Assembly: GCA_017450125.1 (NCBI GenBank)
Contig: JAFSWZ010000019.1
Location: 1 to 64,000 of the forward strand
Direction: 5' to 3'
Origin: Synergistaceae bacterium
GTDB taxonomy: Bacteria; Synergistota; Synergistia; Synergistales; Aminobacteriaceae
Length of the DNA stretch: 64,000 nt
Below are positions 52,479-61,270 of the stretch, piece by piece. The number at the start of each line of letters is the position of its first letter. Positions within the stretch are counted from its first letter, which is position 1. The notes beneath the pieces were generated by a model. That model was given only the letters and a program-made list of their open reading frames with translations. It searched no databases and had not been told where the DNA came from. Both the position numbers and the translations under genes were made by a program.

Positions 52479-53600
52479 TTACTTCGAATGACGCTCTACA
52501 ACGTCTTCAACGGACAGCTTCGCGCAAGCCGCCGCAAGGTCATCATAGCCCAGCTCAGCGAGTGCCTTAATCTCATCAGCTGTATAGGGCAGGGCATCTC
52601 CCGTGAAGTACTGCGCATATTTCGCGTAATCCTCCGGGCTCGCAACGTACATATACGGGAACACCATATCATAGAACCCGTCAGTCTTGGCCTCGAATTT
52701 GCCTCTTACCGCGTTATAGACCATCAGGAACGCGAAGAACGGATCTGCGTAGTGCCCGCCGGACTCTGCCGCCATTGCACCGCTCTTCAGCTTCGCGTCA
52801 AGGTCAGGCAGGAAGTCTGTAGACACAACCGCTATCTTTCCTGTAAGTCCTTTGGCCTCGATTGCCGCGATTGCTCCCAGCAACGTATCTCCGCCGCCGC
52901 CAGCAACTATCAGCGCGTCGATGTCAGGGTTCGCGTCGATGATTGCTTCTGCGGTCGCGCGTCCTGTGTCGGTTGTCGTGCGTCCGTACTGCGGGTCAAG
53001 GAGAACTACCTTGTCATCAGGATGCTCTGCGTTCCACGCCTCAACGCCAGCCTTGTAGCCAGCCCAGCGTCCCAAGAACGTTGCGTCGCCAGGCTCCCAG
53101 CCTTCGAGGCCGATCTTGCGGCATCCCTTCTGTCCTGCGAGGATAAGCACGAGGTTCTTGCCGTTGTCAAACTCCGACTCGTGGACTGCTCCGACGTAGT
53201 ACTTTGACGCGGAAGCCTGTGCGTATTCGTCGGGGTTTGCGTCCTTGTCGATTACGCGGAAGAACTGCGCCACGTAGACTTCATTCTCGTCGCAAGTCTT
53301 GATGACGCTTCCCATCTCTGCGCTGGCACTGTTGCAGATGATTATTCCGTCGCATCCCGCAAGGGCGAGGGTCTCTGCGCTCGAGGTTACCTGCTCGGAG
53401 ATGTGAGCCTGGTCAACCCACTGCGTCTCAACACCGAGTGCTTTTGCTGCAGCGTCAATGATTCTCTTGCACTCGCTGCCGAGCGTGTCAGTGCTGCTCC
53501 AGATGGAGATTCCGATTTTGATCGGGGCGGCAAAAACTGCGGGGGCAGTACCGAAGATGAACGATACAGCCATAAGAATAGCAACAAGTCTTCTCTTCAT
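52479..53600 (-). CDS. sugar ABC transporter substrate-binding protein (operon 1)
   Basis: 373 residues: a signal peptide (1-24, cleavage after AVFA) and a type I periplasmic binding fold beginning KIGISIWSSTDTLGSE. It delivers a sugar or related ligand to the downstream permease pair. The ATG at 53600 follows GGAGGT; the longer upstream frame is rejected. Ligand unknown. It is the first gene of the operon, divergent from the SDR gene. Confidence 0.92.
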   Translation of the reverse strand: MKRRLVAILMAVSFIFGTAPAVFAAPIKIGISIWSSTDTLGSECKRIIDAAAKALGVETQWVDQAHISEQVTSSAETLALAGCDGIIICNSASAEMGSVIKTCDENEVYVAQFFRVIDKDANPDEYAQASASKYYVGAVHESEFDNGKNLVLILAGQKGCRKIGLEGWEPGDATFLGRWAGYKAGVEAWNAEHPDDKVVLLDPQYGRTTTDTGRATAEAIIDANPDIDALIVAGGGGDTLLGAIAAIEAKGLTGKIAVVSTDFLPDLDAKLKSGAMAAESGGHYADPFFAFLMVYNAVRGKFEAKTDGFYDMVFPYMYVASPEDYAKYAQYFTGDALPYTADEIKALAELGYDDLAAACAKLSVEDVVERHSK

Positions 53601-53769
53601 GAGAATACCTCCGTGAATAAATTGTAATTGTTTGGGCGCAGATATTATACTCTCTAACACGTAATCCCGCGTTGACAAAATCACTGCAAAACGTTATTTT
53701 TATGCTATTCCAAATTTCCGAACAATTTACATTATCCTATGCTCATTTGAGAAACGGGAGGGGTTACTA

Positions 53770-54546
53770 TTGGGCATTATTGAGAAGATGCGCCTTGACG
53801 GCAAAAAAGGCTTCGTTACAGGCGCGGCCAGAGGTATCGGCAAGTGTACGGCTACGGCATTCGCGGAGGCTGGCGCGGATGTTGCCATTGTCGACTTGGA
53901 CATAGCTGAAGCCGAGAAGACAGCTCAGGAGATCGCACAGGCTACGGGACGCAAAGTCATCGCCATCAAGTGCGATGTAACCAATGAAGCCGATGTTCAG
54001 GCAATGGTTGATAAGGTAGTTGCTGAGCTCGGAGGACTGGACTTCTGCCACGCAAACGCGGGAATCTGCATCAATGCTGCCGCTGACGAGATGACCTACG
54101 CCCAGTGGAAGAAGAACATTGATGTGAACCTCAACAGCGTGTTCCTGACCGACACAATCGCCGGAAAGTACATGCTCGCTCACGGAGGCGGCTCAATCAT
54201 CAACACCGCATCAATGTCCGCGCACATCGTCAACGTCCCTCAGCCTCAGTGCGCCTACAACGCTTCGAAGGCCGGAGTAATCCAGCTCACGAAGTCCCTC
54301 GCCATCGAGTGGGCAAAGCGCGGAGTCCGTGTGAACTCAATCAGTCCCGGCTATATCGGCACAGACCTTACTCTCAGCTCCGAGTTCCTGAAGCCCTTAA
54401 TCGCAAAGTGGAATGAACTTGCACCGATGGGCAGACTCGGAAAACCCGAAGAGTTAGAGTCAATCTGCGTATATCTGGCAGGAGACACCAGCACGTTTAC
54501 TACGGGCGCGGATTTCTGCCTTGACGGAGCATTCACCTGCTTCTAA
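53770..54546 (+). CDS. short-chain dehydrogenase/reductase
   Basis: A 258-residue NAD(P)-dependent oxidoreductase. The nucleotide motif GAARGIG is at about 18-24, NAG at about 97-99, and catalytic Ser and Tyr-x3-Lys in SMSAHI and YNASKAG near residues 145-165. The start is a TTG with GGGAGGGG eight bases upstream. It heads the plus-strand unit SDR-binding protein-ATPase-permease-unknown-alcohol dehydrogenase, so it probably oxidises a sugar or polyol imported by it. Confidence 0.92.
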   Translation: MGIIEKMRLDGKKGFVTGAARGIGKCTATAFAEAGADVAIVDLDIAEAEKTAQEIAQATGRKVIAIKCDVTNEADVQAMVDKVVAELGGLDFCHANAGICINAAADEMTYAQWKKNIDVNLNSVFLTDTIAGKYMLAHGGGSIINTASMSAHIVNVPQPQCAYNASKAGVIQLTKSLAIEWAKRGVRVNSISPGYIGTDLTLSSEFLKPLIAKWNELAPMGRLGKPEELESICVYLAGDTSTFTTGADFCLDGAFTCF

Positions 54547-54577
54547 GCCCTGCGCAACGAAGTTAGGCTTTAGCGTT

Positions 54578-54599
54578 AAACGATAACAGCTTATCGTTT
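54578..54599 (+). promoter_or_regulatory. perfect palindrome upstream of the second binding-protein gene
   Basis: AAACGATAA (54578-54586) and TTATCGTTT (54591-54599) are exact inverted repeats around CAGC. It is 40 bases before the ATG at 54639. It could be a repressor operator or a transcript hairpin; no regulator gene for it is evident nearby. Confidence 0.55.
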
Positions 54600-54638
54600 G
54601 GACGAAGCAAAATATATTCACGCAAAGGAGATACACTC

Positions 54639-55664
54639 ATGAAGAAGTTTGCAGCACTGTTCACCCTCGTAATGATCCTCGCTCTCCCCGTCGTAGCAAT
54701 GGCCGCCGACACCGGCAAGACTGAAGGCGTACAGGCCTCCCCTGAGTTCTACGCAAAGGCTAACTTTGAGACGCTCAAGGGCAAGAAAATCGGCATCACG
54801 ATTCAGTCCCTGCAGAATGCTTACTGGGCAGGCGTTATGACCGCACTCGGAGAAATCCTGCAGGCCGCCGGAGCAGAATATACCATCGTCGGATGCAACG
54901 ACTCCTCCGCAACTCAGATCTCCCAGATCGAGAACTTCGTCTCAGCAGGATGCGACCTCATCATGGTTCACCCGTCAGACGCAAACGCAGTCGAGGATGC
55001 CTGCGCAGAAGCCCGCAACTTCGGCATCAAGGTTATGTGCTGGGATGACCCCATGACCAACACCGACGCTAACTGGGTTCTGAACAATACCTATCTGGGA
55101 ACAGAGATCGGCAAGCTCGCCGGAGCATTCATCAACCAGCATTACAGCGCGGAGAAGAAGGCTGAAGTTACGATTATCGGCTATCCTCAGACAGTAATCC
55201 TTCTTGAGCGTGAGAACGGCATCAAGCAGGGACTCGAAGAGACAGCCGCCGGCAAGTACGAGATCGTAGCCACGACCGCCGCAATCGAGGCGAACCTTGC
55301 ACAGGACGCAGTAGAGACAATCCTTCAGGCACACCCTGACTGCAAAGTCTTCACAGGCATCGGCGCGGGCGCAATGATCGGTGCAGACGAAGCACTGCAG
55401 ATTGCAACGGGCGGAAAGATTCCCGAAGATATGGGCGTGTTCACGACGGACGTAACCAAGCAGCAGCTCGGACAGCTCGCAGACCCGACATATCCCGCGA
55501 AGGGCATTATCGGTTTCGAGGGCTCGGACGAAGACACAGCACGTTCTGCCGCGTCAATGTTCGCACTCATTCTTGAGGACAAAGTAGGCGCAAAGAACGT
55601 GTTCAGGGCAGTTGCACCCATCACCGCCGAGAACGTCGCCGCAATTCAGGCAGGAATGAAGTAG
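54639..55664 (+). CDS. sugar ABC transporter substrate-binding protein (operon 2)
   Basis: 341 residues: signal peptide (1-22), then the type I binding fold with GKKIGITIQSLQNAYWAGV near residue 48 and IMVHPSDANAVEDAC near residue 108. It feeds the RbsA/RbsC-type transporter encoded next. AAGGAG precedes the ATG. A hairpin terminator follows, so this protein is probably made in excess over the membrane parts. Confidence 0.94.
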   Translation: MKKFAALFTLVMILALPVVAMAADTGKTEGVQASPEFYAKANFETLKGKKIGITIQSLQNAYWAGVMTALGEILQAAGAEYTIVGCNDSSATQISQIENFVSAGCDLIMVHPSDANAVEDACAEARNFGIKVMCWDDPMTNTDANWVLNNTYLGTEIGKLAGAFINQHYSAEKKAEVTIIGYPQTVILLERENGIKQGLEETAAGKYEIVATTAAIEANLAQDAVETILQAHPDCKVFTGIGAGAMIGADEALQIATGGKIPEDMGVFTTDVTKQQLGQLADPTYPAKGIIGFEGSDEDTARSAASMFALILEDKVGAKNVFRAVAPITAENVAAIQAGMK

Positions 55665-55681
55665 AGAGGATGAAGAATTTA

Positions 55682-55711
55682 CGGGCTTCCCGGGCAGTAA
55701 CGGGAGGCTCG
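55682..55711 (+). terminator. terminator between binding-protein and ATPase genes (operon 2)
   Basis: CGGGCTTCCCG (55682-55692) pairs with CGGGAGGCTCG (55701-55711) over 11 positions including two G-T pairs, followed by TTTTATG. Confidence 0.75.
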
Positions 55712-55740
55712 TTTTATGATTAAGTACAGGAGGTGTAAGA

Positions 55741-57297
55741 ATGGCAGAAGATTATGTGCTTGAACTCGAACACATACGCAAAGAATATCCCGGTGTCGTG
55801 GCGTTGAAGGACGTAACGTTACAGCTCAGGCGCGGCGAAATTCTGGGACTTATCGGCGAGAACGGAGCAGGCAAGTCTACCCTCATCAAATGCTGTTCAG
55901 GAGCGGTTATCCCGACGAGCGGAAAAATCAAGGTCAAGAAAGACCCCAACGGCGAAGTGAGAGAGTTTGCGAGAATGACTCCCCAGCTGGCAGCTGAGAA
56001 CGGAATAGCGATAATCTATCAGGAGTTCAACAACGTCGGAGAGCTTTCCGCCGCAGAGAACATGTTTCTTGGCCGCCCTATCCTCAAGAAGAACGGCATC
56101 ACGATTGACCGCAAAGCAATGGAGGCTGAGGCCGCGAAGGCGTTTGCACAGCTCGAGATCAACATCAACCCCGCAGAGCTGGTGAAGAATCTCTCCGTCG
56201 GTTATCAGCAGATGGTTGAAATCGCGAAGGCCATCCAGCAGAACGCGCAGGTTCTCATCATGGACGAGCCCAGCGCGCCCCTCACGACTAAGGAAGTCGA
56301 GAGCATGTTCAAGGTTGTGGAGCTTCTGAAGTCGCGCGGAGTGTCGATAATCTACATTTCGCACAGGCTCGAGGAAATCTTCAGGCTGTCTGACAGAATC
56401 GAAGTCATCAGAGACGGCGAATATGTCGACACGCTCATAACCGACAAAGACCCCGCGACGATTCCGCATCAGGTTGACGACCTCATCAAGCTCATGGTCG
56501 GGCGCGAAATGACCCAGAAATACCCTCCGCGCAAACCCTGCGTGCGTGATGATGTCGTCCTCGAACTCCAGCACGTCTACGGAAACGGCGACGAAGATAT
56601 TTCGTTCAAGGTACACGCGGGAGAAGTCTTAGGGCTCGGCGGACTCGTCGGAGCAGGCAGGACGGAAATCGCGCAGGTGATTTTCGGTTCGCGTCCGAAG
56701 GAGTCGGGAAAGATTATCTTCATGGGACAGGAGATTAACCCTCATGCACCCAGAGCCGCAATCGACTACGGAATAGCGTTATTGCCGGAGGACAGAAAGA
56801 GGCACGGCGCGCTCCTCACCAATTCCATCAAGAACAATATCTCGATGCCGATTTATGAGCGCATCTCCAGAGCTACGGTTATTGACGCGAGGACGGAGAA
56901 GGCTACAGCAGAACGTTACCGCGAGGACATACAGATAAAGTGCCCGAGCATTCACCAGCTCGTGAAGAACCTTTCCGGCGGAAACCAGCAGAAGGTTATT
57001 CTGGCGAAGTGGCTTGCGGCTAACTCAAAGCTGATAATCTTCGACGAGCCCACACGCGGAATCGACGTAGGCGCGAAGTTCGAGATCTACAAGCTGATTA
57101 ATGACCTTGTTGAAGACGGAGTAGCAGTGTTAATGATTTCGTCGGAGATGGAGGAACTTATGGGCATGTCCGACAGAATTATAGTTCTCGCGGAAGGCAA
57201 CGCTATGGGAGAACTTCAGAAGGACGAGTTCACCGCAGATACAATCATGTTATACGCATCGGGAGTTGTTCCTGAAAGCAAGAAGGAGGCAGTGTAA
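55741..57297 (+). CDS. sugar ABC transporter ATP-binding protein (operon 2)
   Basis: 518 residues with two nucleotide-binding domains. The first has Walker A GENGAGKST (38-46) and signature-like LSVGYQQMVEIAKA; the second has the family's degenerate Walker A (GLVGAGRTE) and signature LSGGNQQKVILAKW. RbsA/MglA type. AGGAGG precedes the ATG. It is followed three bases later by the permease gene. Confidence 0.95.
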   Translation: MAEDYVLELEHIRKEYPGVVALKDVTLQLRRGEILGLIGENGAGKSTLIKCCSGAVIPTSGKIKVKKDPNGEVREFARMTPQLAAENGIAIIYQEFNNVGELSAAENMFLGRPILKKNGITIDRKAMEAEAAKAFAQLEININPAELVKNLSVGYQQMVEIAKAIQQNAQVLIMDEPSAPLTTKEVESMFKVVELLKSRGVSIIYISHRLEEIFRLSDRIEVIRDGEYVDTLITDKDPATIPHQVDDLIKLMVGREMTQKYPPRKPCVRDDVVLELQHVYGNGDEDISFKVHAGEVLGLGGLVGAGRTEIAQVIFGSRPKESGKIIFMGQEINPHAPRAAIDYGIALLPEDRKRHGALLTNSIKNNISMPIYERISRATVIDARTEKATAERYREDIQIKCPSIHQLVKNLSGGNQQKVILAKWLAANSKLIIFDEPTRGIDVGAKFEIYKLINDLVEDGVAVLMISSEMEELMGMSDRIIVLAEGNAMGELQKDEFTADTIMLYASGVVPESKKEAV

Positions 57298-57300
57298 CTT

Positions 57301-58317
57301 ATGGAGCAGAACAAATTTGCGGCGGCATTCAAGCAGAACGCAATATGGCTTGTGTTCATCATCGAGATAGCAATCTTCGCATACTTCAACCCCAAATTCC
57401 TGAGCATCCCGAACATCGTGAACATCTCCCGTCAGGTGTCGTATTACGGCATCGCGTCAATCGGTATGACGTTCGTGATTCTGATTGCTGGCATTGACCT
57501 GTCCATAGCGTCAATAGTCGTTCTGGTCAACGTCGTGTGCGCGTACCTGATGATGAACATGGGCTGGAACATGTGGCTGGCAATCATCGTCTCAATCGCG
57601 ATGGCAACGCTTATCGGAGTCCTGAACGGCTTTATGGTTGCGACTATAGGCATACCGGCAATCATCGCGACGTTCGCATCACAGACGGTGTTCAGAGGGC
57701 TGGCGTATATTCTGTCGGGCGGGCTTCCGATCCCTGACGTTCTGCGCTATGCACCTGAAGTCGGCCTCAACGGCAACCCTAACCTTGCGTTCTTTGCGCG
57801 CTGGACTCTGAATCACTGGTCAATCTTCCCGCGTACCGGTGTGGGGCTGATTCCTGTGTGCGCAATCATCATGGTAATCTGCTTTGCGGTCGGGAGCTTC
57901 ATACTGAACAAGTCATATTTCGGGCGTTACTTCTACGCGATCGGCGGAAATGAAGAGGCTTCCGAGCTTTCAGGAATCCGCGTCAACAAGATGAAGTACC
58001 TCATCTATGCACTGTCAGGGTTCTTTGCTGGGCTCGCGGGAATTATAGTGCTGTCGCGTACAGGTTCGGCGCAGGCTTCATCGCTGGTCGGGTTTGAGTT
58101 CGAGGTAATAACGTGCGTGGTCTTGGGCGGAGTGTCAGTCGCCGGAGGTATCGGCAGAATGTCCGGGGTAATCGCGGGCGTGCTGATCATCGGTTCGCTG
58201 AAGAGCGGAATGGTCATGATGAACGTCAGCGAGTACACGCAGATGGTTGTGCAGGGCTTGGTCTTGGCCGTAGCTGTCGGTTTCGACTGCTTCTCGAAGA
58301 AACGCCAGGCAAGCTAA
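57301..58317 (+). CDS. sugar ABC transporter permease (operon 2)
   Basis: A 338-residue RbsC-type permease with about nine helices; AIGGNEEASELSGIRVNKMKY near residue 217 and LGGVSVAGGIG near residue 275 are family marks. It probably acts as a homodimer, as this operon has one permease gene. AAGGAGG lies in the end of the ATPase gene. Its stop codon abuts the next start. Confidence 0.95.
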   Translation: MEQNKFAAAFKQNAIWLVFIIEIAIFAYFNPKFLSIPNIVNISRQVSYYGIASIGMTFVILIAGIDLSIASIVVLVNVVCAYLMMNMGWNMWLAIIVSIAMATLIGVLNGFMVATIGIPAIIATFASQTVFRGLAYILSGGLPIPDVLRYAPEVGLNGNPNLAFFARWTLNHWSIFPRTGVGLIPVCAIIMVICFAVGSFILNKSYFGRYFYAIGGNEEASELSGIRVNKMKYLIYALSGFFAGLAGIIVLSRTGSAQASSLVGFEFEVITCVVLGGVSVAGGIGRMSGVIAGVLIIGSLKSGMVMMNVSEYTQMVVQGLVLAVAVGFDCFSKKRQAS

Positions 58318-58884
58318 ATGTACACGGTCAGCCCCTCACTCGCACAGTATTACGCCGAGCTTGACCCCGCGAAACGCCTCGAGCTCCTCAACGCGTCGGA
58401 CGCAGAAGAGTTTGTGCACACGCTCTATCATGAGAGGTATTCCGACCACGAGGGCAAAGGCAGGAAGAATATTGACTGGTGGTTATGGCGGTGCATATGC
58501 CTTCAGCTTCTGTACGGGCGCGGAGGATTCTTTAAGAGATTCCGGGACAGGGAAATCAACACCATACTTGATGAACTGTTCATGAATGACCCTGACGAAT
58601 CACACGTGCCGTATCTCTACCACGAATACAGGAATGTTTGCCGGCGTTACTTGTCGACGTGCCGGAGCGGGAACTACGCGAGCCGGTTTATGGGCTTCAG
58701 GCAGGCCAGCGATGAGGAGAAAGTCCTCAAAGCGTGTTCTGATGTCTGGGAGATGTCGGCAGGAATAGCGCGGATTTTCGGCCAGCACGAGAAGATGCGT
58801 GTGTGGTGCGGGGCTTTCCGTGATGAATTAATGGAGTATGATTCAGTTTGCCGTGAAGAATACGACAGGCTGAACAAGCAATAA
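58318..58884 (+). CDS. unknown protein in the sugar ABC operon
   Basis: 188 residues, no signal peptide or membrane helix, mostly helical and rich in Arg, Tyr and Cys, with Trp-rich NIDWWLWRCICLQLLYGRGG near residue 50. I do not recognise a family with certainty. Its ATG follows the permease stop codon with no gap and the dehydrogenase gene starts 13 bases after it, so it is an integral part of the operon. A role in handling or regulating the imported sugar is a guess from position only. Confidence 0.8.
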   Translation: MYTVSPSLAQYYAELDPAKRLELLNASDAEEFVHTLYHERYSDHEGKGRKNIDWWLWRCICLQLLYGRGGFFKRFRDREINTILDELFMNDPDESHVPYLYHEYRNVCRRYLSTCRSGNYASRFMGFRQASDEEKVLKACSDVWEMSAGIARIFGQHEKMRVWCGAFRDELMEYDSVCREEYDRLNKQ

Positions 58885-58897
58885 AGGAGGATAAACT

Positions 58898-59953
58898 ATG
58901 AGCGAACTTATGACGCAGGAAGTAATGCAGGAACCCAAGCACATAATCTACCGTGAAGTCCCAGTGCCGGAGCCCGGCCCGGATCAGGTGCTCGTGAAGA
59001 TCAAGAAGATAGGCATCTGCGGAAGCGACATTCACGTCTATCACGGAACTCACCCGTACACATCATATCCCATCGTTCAGGGGCACGAGGTCTCTGCGCA
59101 GGTAGTGAAGTGCGGAGAGTACGCCAAGAAGTTCAAGCCCGGCGACCGCGTAGTCCTTGAACCTCAGGTAGTGTGCGGAAGGTGCTACCCCTGCCTTCAC
59201 GGGAAGTACAACCTGTGCGAGAGCCTTAAGGTTTTCGGCTTCCAGACGACAGGAACAGGCAGCGACTATTTCGCCATCGAGGAGAGCAAGGTAACGGCAC
59301 TTCCCGACGAACTGAGCTACTGCGACGGCGCAATGATGGAGCCTCTCGCGGTTACGGTACACGCGGCGAAGAGATTCCCGGGCGTTAAGGGCTGCACGGC
59401 GGTAGTTCTCGGGTGCGGGCCCATCGGAATCCTGCTCATCCAGTCGTTGAAGGCTCTGGGAGCGGCTAAGGTTATGGCGACGGACATTTCTGACGGCAGG
59501 CTTGAGCTCGCAAAGCAGCTCGGTGCTGATGTTGTCGTGAACACCATGAAGGCCGACTACAAGCAGGCGGTGCTTGACACGTTCGGGCCGGACAAGTACG
59601 ACGTAGCCTACGAGTGCGCAGGAAGCGACATCACGATGGATCAGGCGATCCAGAACGCGCGCAAGGGCAGCACGATAATTCTCGTTGCAGTGTTCGGCAA
59701 GAAGGCCAGCATTGACCTCGCGAAGCTCAACGACTCAGAGCTCGACCTCAACACGTCGATGATGTACCGTCATGAAGACTTTGTCGACGCAATAAGGTTC
59801 GTGCAGGAGGGCAAGATTCAGCTGAAGCCGCTGCGCACAGCGCACTTTGCGTTCAGGGACTGGCCGAAGGCGTATGAGTACATCGACACTCACCGTGAAA
59901 CGACGATGAAGGTTATTGTCGACGTTGACCCGGACGAGGCAGAGGAAGCGTAA
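58898..59953 (+). CDS. zinc-dependent alcohol (polyol) dehydrogenase
   Basis: A 351-residue medium-chain dehydrogenase of the sorbitol/threonine dehydrogenase type. Catalytic zinc ligands are in ICGSDIH and GHEVSA, structural-zinc cysteines in CGRCYPCLHGKYNLC (near 91-105), and the cofactor motif is VLGCGPIGILL near residue 172. It probably oxidises a polyol to a ketose. AAGGAGG precedes the ATG. Last gene of the operon 2 unit. Confidence 0.93.
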   Translation: MSELMTQEVMQEPKHIIYREVPVPEPGPDQVLVKIKKIGICGSDIHVYHGTHPYTSYPIVQGHEVSAQVVKCGEYAKKFKPGDRVVLEPQVVCGRCYPCLHGKYNLCESLKVFGFQTTGTGSDYFAIEESKVTALPDELSYCDGAMMEPLAVTVHAAKRFPGVKGCTAVVLGCGPIGILLIQSLKALGAAKVMATDISDGRLELAKQLGADVVVNTMKADYKQAVLDTFGPDKYDVAYECAGSDITMDQAIQNARKGSTIILVAVFGKKASIDLAKLNDSELDLNTSMMYRHEDFVDAIRFVQEGKIQLKPLRTAHFAFRDWPKAYEYIDTHRETTMKVIVDVDPDEAEEA

Positions 59954-59969
59954 GCATCAAGGAACAATG

Positions 59970-60003
59970 AAGCGGGGGGTTTTCGTGAGAGAGCCTCCCG
60001 CTT
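59970..60003. terminator. bidirectional terminator, GAAGCGGG type
   Basis: A 15-position stem, AAGCGGGGGGTTTTC (59970-59984) with GAGAGCCTCCCGCTT (59989-60003), loop GTGA, followed by TTGTTG on plus. It separates the convergent dehydrogenase and MBL genes and resembles the hairpin at 44140-44171. Confidence 0.85.
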
Positions 60004-60015
60004 TTGTTGTGCACG

Positions 60016-60738
60016 TTAGTCCAGCTTCATTATGATTTTGCCCTCAAGGTTCGTTACGCCTTCGGGGGTGTGCGTCGACAGGTACACAGTCGGGTTGTTC
60101 CTGATGAACTCCCTCACGCGGTTAAGGGTTTCGCGTGCGGCGGCCAAGTCCTCGAACACTATAGAGAGCTTGTTTGCGTGAAGTGCCGCATCAACGTACG
60201 TTACATCACCGTGCATCATGTAGTACACTCCATCAGCTTCAACGATAACAATGCTGTTGCCGTTCGTGTGGCCGCGAGCCTTGATGAAGTACACGCCGTC
60301 TGCTACCTTCTGGCTCTCGGGGAAATTGTGGTATGCTCCGTCGCTGTACGTCGCGCGTATGATGTTTTCGCCCGTGAGCTTCAGTGCGTCCGCGTCTTCC
60401 GGCCCGATGTAGATTTTCGCGTTCGGGAAAGCACGGAGCTCGCCCGTGTGGTCAGGGTGCTTGTGGGTTACGAGAATCTTCGTTACCTGTTCAGGCTTGT
60501 AGCCCAGTGCCTCGAGCGCAGGAACGTAGTCGTTAATCTTCGTGTAGCCCTTGAACGGTGTCTCCGACGGAAGCCCGGTGTCAACAAGTATAACCTCACT
60601 GCCCGTGTCAATCAGGAAGTTCTGGAGGCTGCCGGGATATGTTACGTCCTTGCTGCCGTCCGCCTTGTTCTCGCCGCCGAACACGAACTCCTGCGTGAAC
60701 GAGCCGCCCTCGTAGAGCCTCACTGCCTTTATCTGCAT
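60016..60738 (-). CDS. MBL-fold hydrolase, lactonase-like
   Basis: A 240-residue metallo-beta-lactamase-fold protein with the full zinc motif THKHPDHTGE near residue 104, a further His in GHTNGNS and an Asp in MHGDVTY. The layout, including the long N-terminal strand region, is that of the N-acyl-homoserine-lactonase-like family; in a sugar region it might hydrolyse a sugar lactone. GAGGGGG precedes the ATG. It is divergent from an HxlR regulator, which probably controls it. Confidence 0.86.
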   Translation of the reverse strand: MQIKAVRLYEGGSFTQEFVFGGENKADGSKDVTYPGSLQNFLIDTGSEVILVDTGLPSETPFKGYTKINDYVPALEALGYKPEQVTKILVTHKHPDHTGELRAFPNAKIYIGPEDADALKLTGENIIRATYSDGAYHNFPESQKVADGVYFIKARGHTNGNSIVIVEADGVYYMMHGDVTYVDAALHANKLSIVFEDLAAARETLNRVREFIRNNPTVYLSTHTPEGVTNLEGKIIMKLD

Positions 60739-60838
60739 GATGTTACCCCCTCAAAAGTTGGAATGCTAATATTGTACGTTGTGATAAGATTTCGGCAAGT
60801 ACGCAGAAATTTCATACCATGCAGGAGCAATCAACACT

Positions 60839-61189
60839 ATGGATACTATGTGCCCGCTAAAATACCTCACGCGAACTTTCGGAGGCAAATGGAAGCTGCC
60901 GATCATCTGCATTCTCGCTGACCCTGAGCCTAAACGTTACAGCGTCATAAAGCGCAGGCTCGGCGATATAACCAACATGATGCTTGCACAGTCGCTCAAG
61001 GAGTTAGAGGCCGCCGGACTCGTGAACCGCGAACAGTTCAACGAAGTTCCGCCGCACGTTGAGTACTCCCTCACGGAGAAGGGCAGGGGAGTTATCCCGA
61101 TGCTGACCGCCGCCGCACAATGGGCACTTCACGAGATGGAGGGCGAGGAACTCACACCGTACTGCAAAACGTGCAGGACTTCACTATAG
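60839..61189 (+). CDS. HxlR-family transcriptional regulator
   Basis: A 116-residue winged-helix protein with the family start CPLKYLTRTFGGKWKLPIIC, including the N-terminal Cys used as a redox or aldehyde sensor in some members. The recognition helix region is ITNMMLAQSLKELEAAGLV. It lies 100 bases from the divergent MBL gene. AGGAG lies 11 bases before the ATG. Confidence 0.92.
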   Translation: MDTMCPLKYLTRTFGGKWKLPIICILADPEPKRYSVIKRRLGDITNMMLAQSLKELEAAGLVNREQFNEVPPHVEYSLTEKGRGVIPMLTAAAQWALHEMEGEELTPYCKTCRTSL

Positions 61190-61270
61190 ATACTCTTTGC
61201 GCAAATCATTATGTCTGCTACACTTCATTAACTTCAAATTTCTCACACCCAAGAAAGGAATGATTCACAC

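Noticed and set aside
60004-60921. 305-codon plus-strand frame over the MBL hydrolase gene
   Set aside because: It is antisense to a clear enzyme and runs across the divergent promoter region and into the regulator gene.
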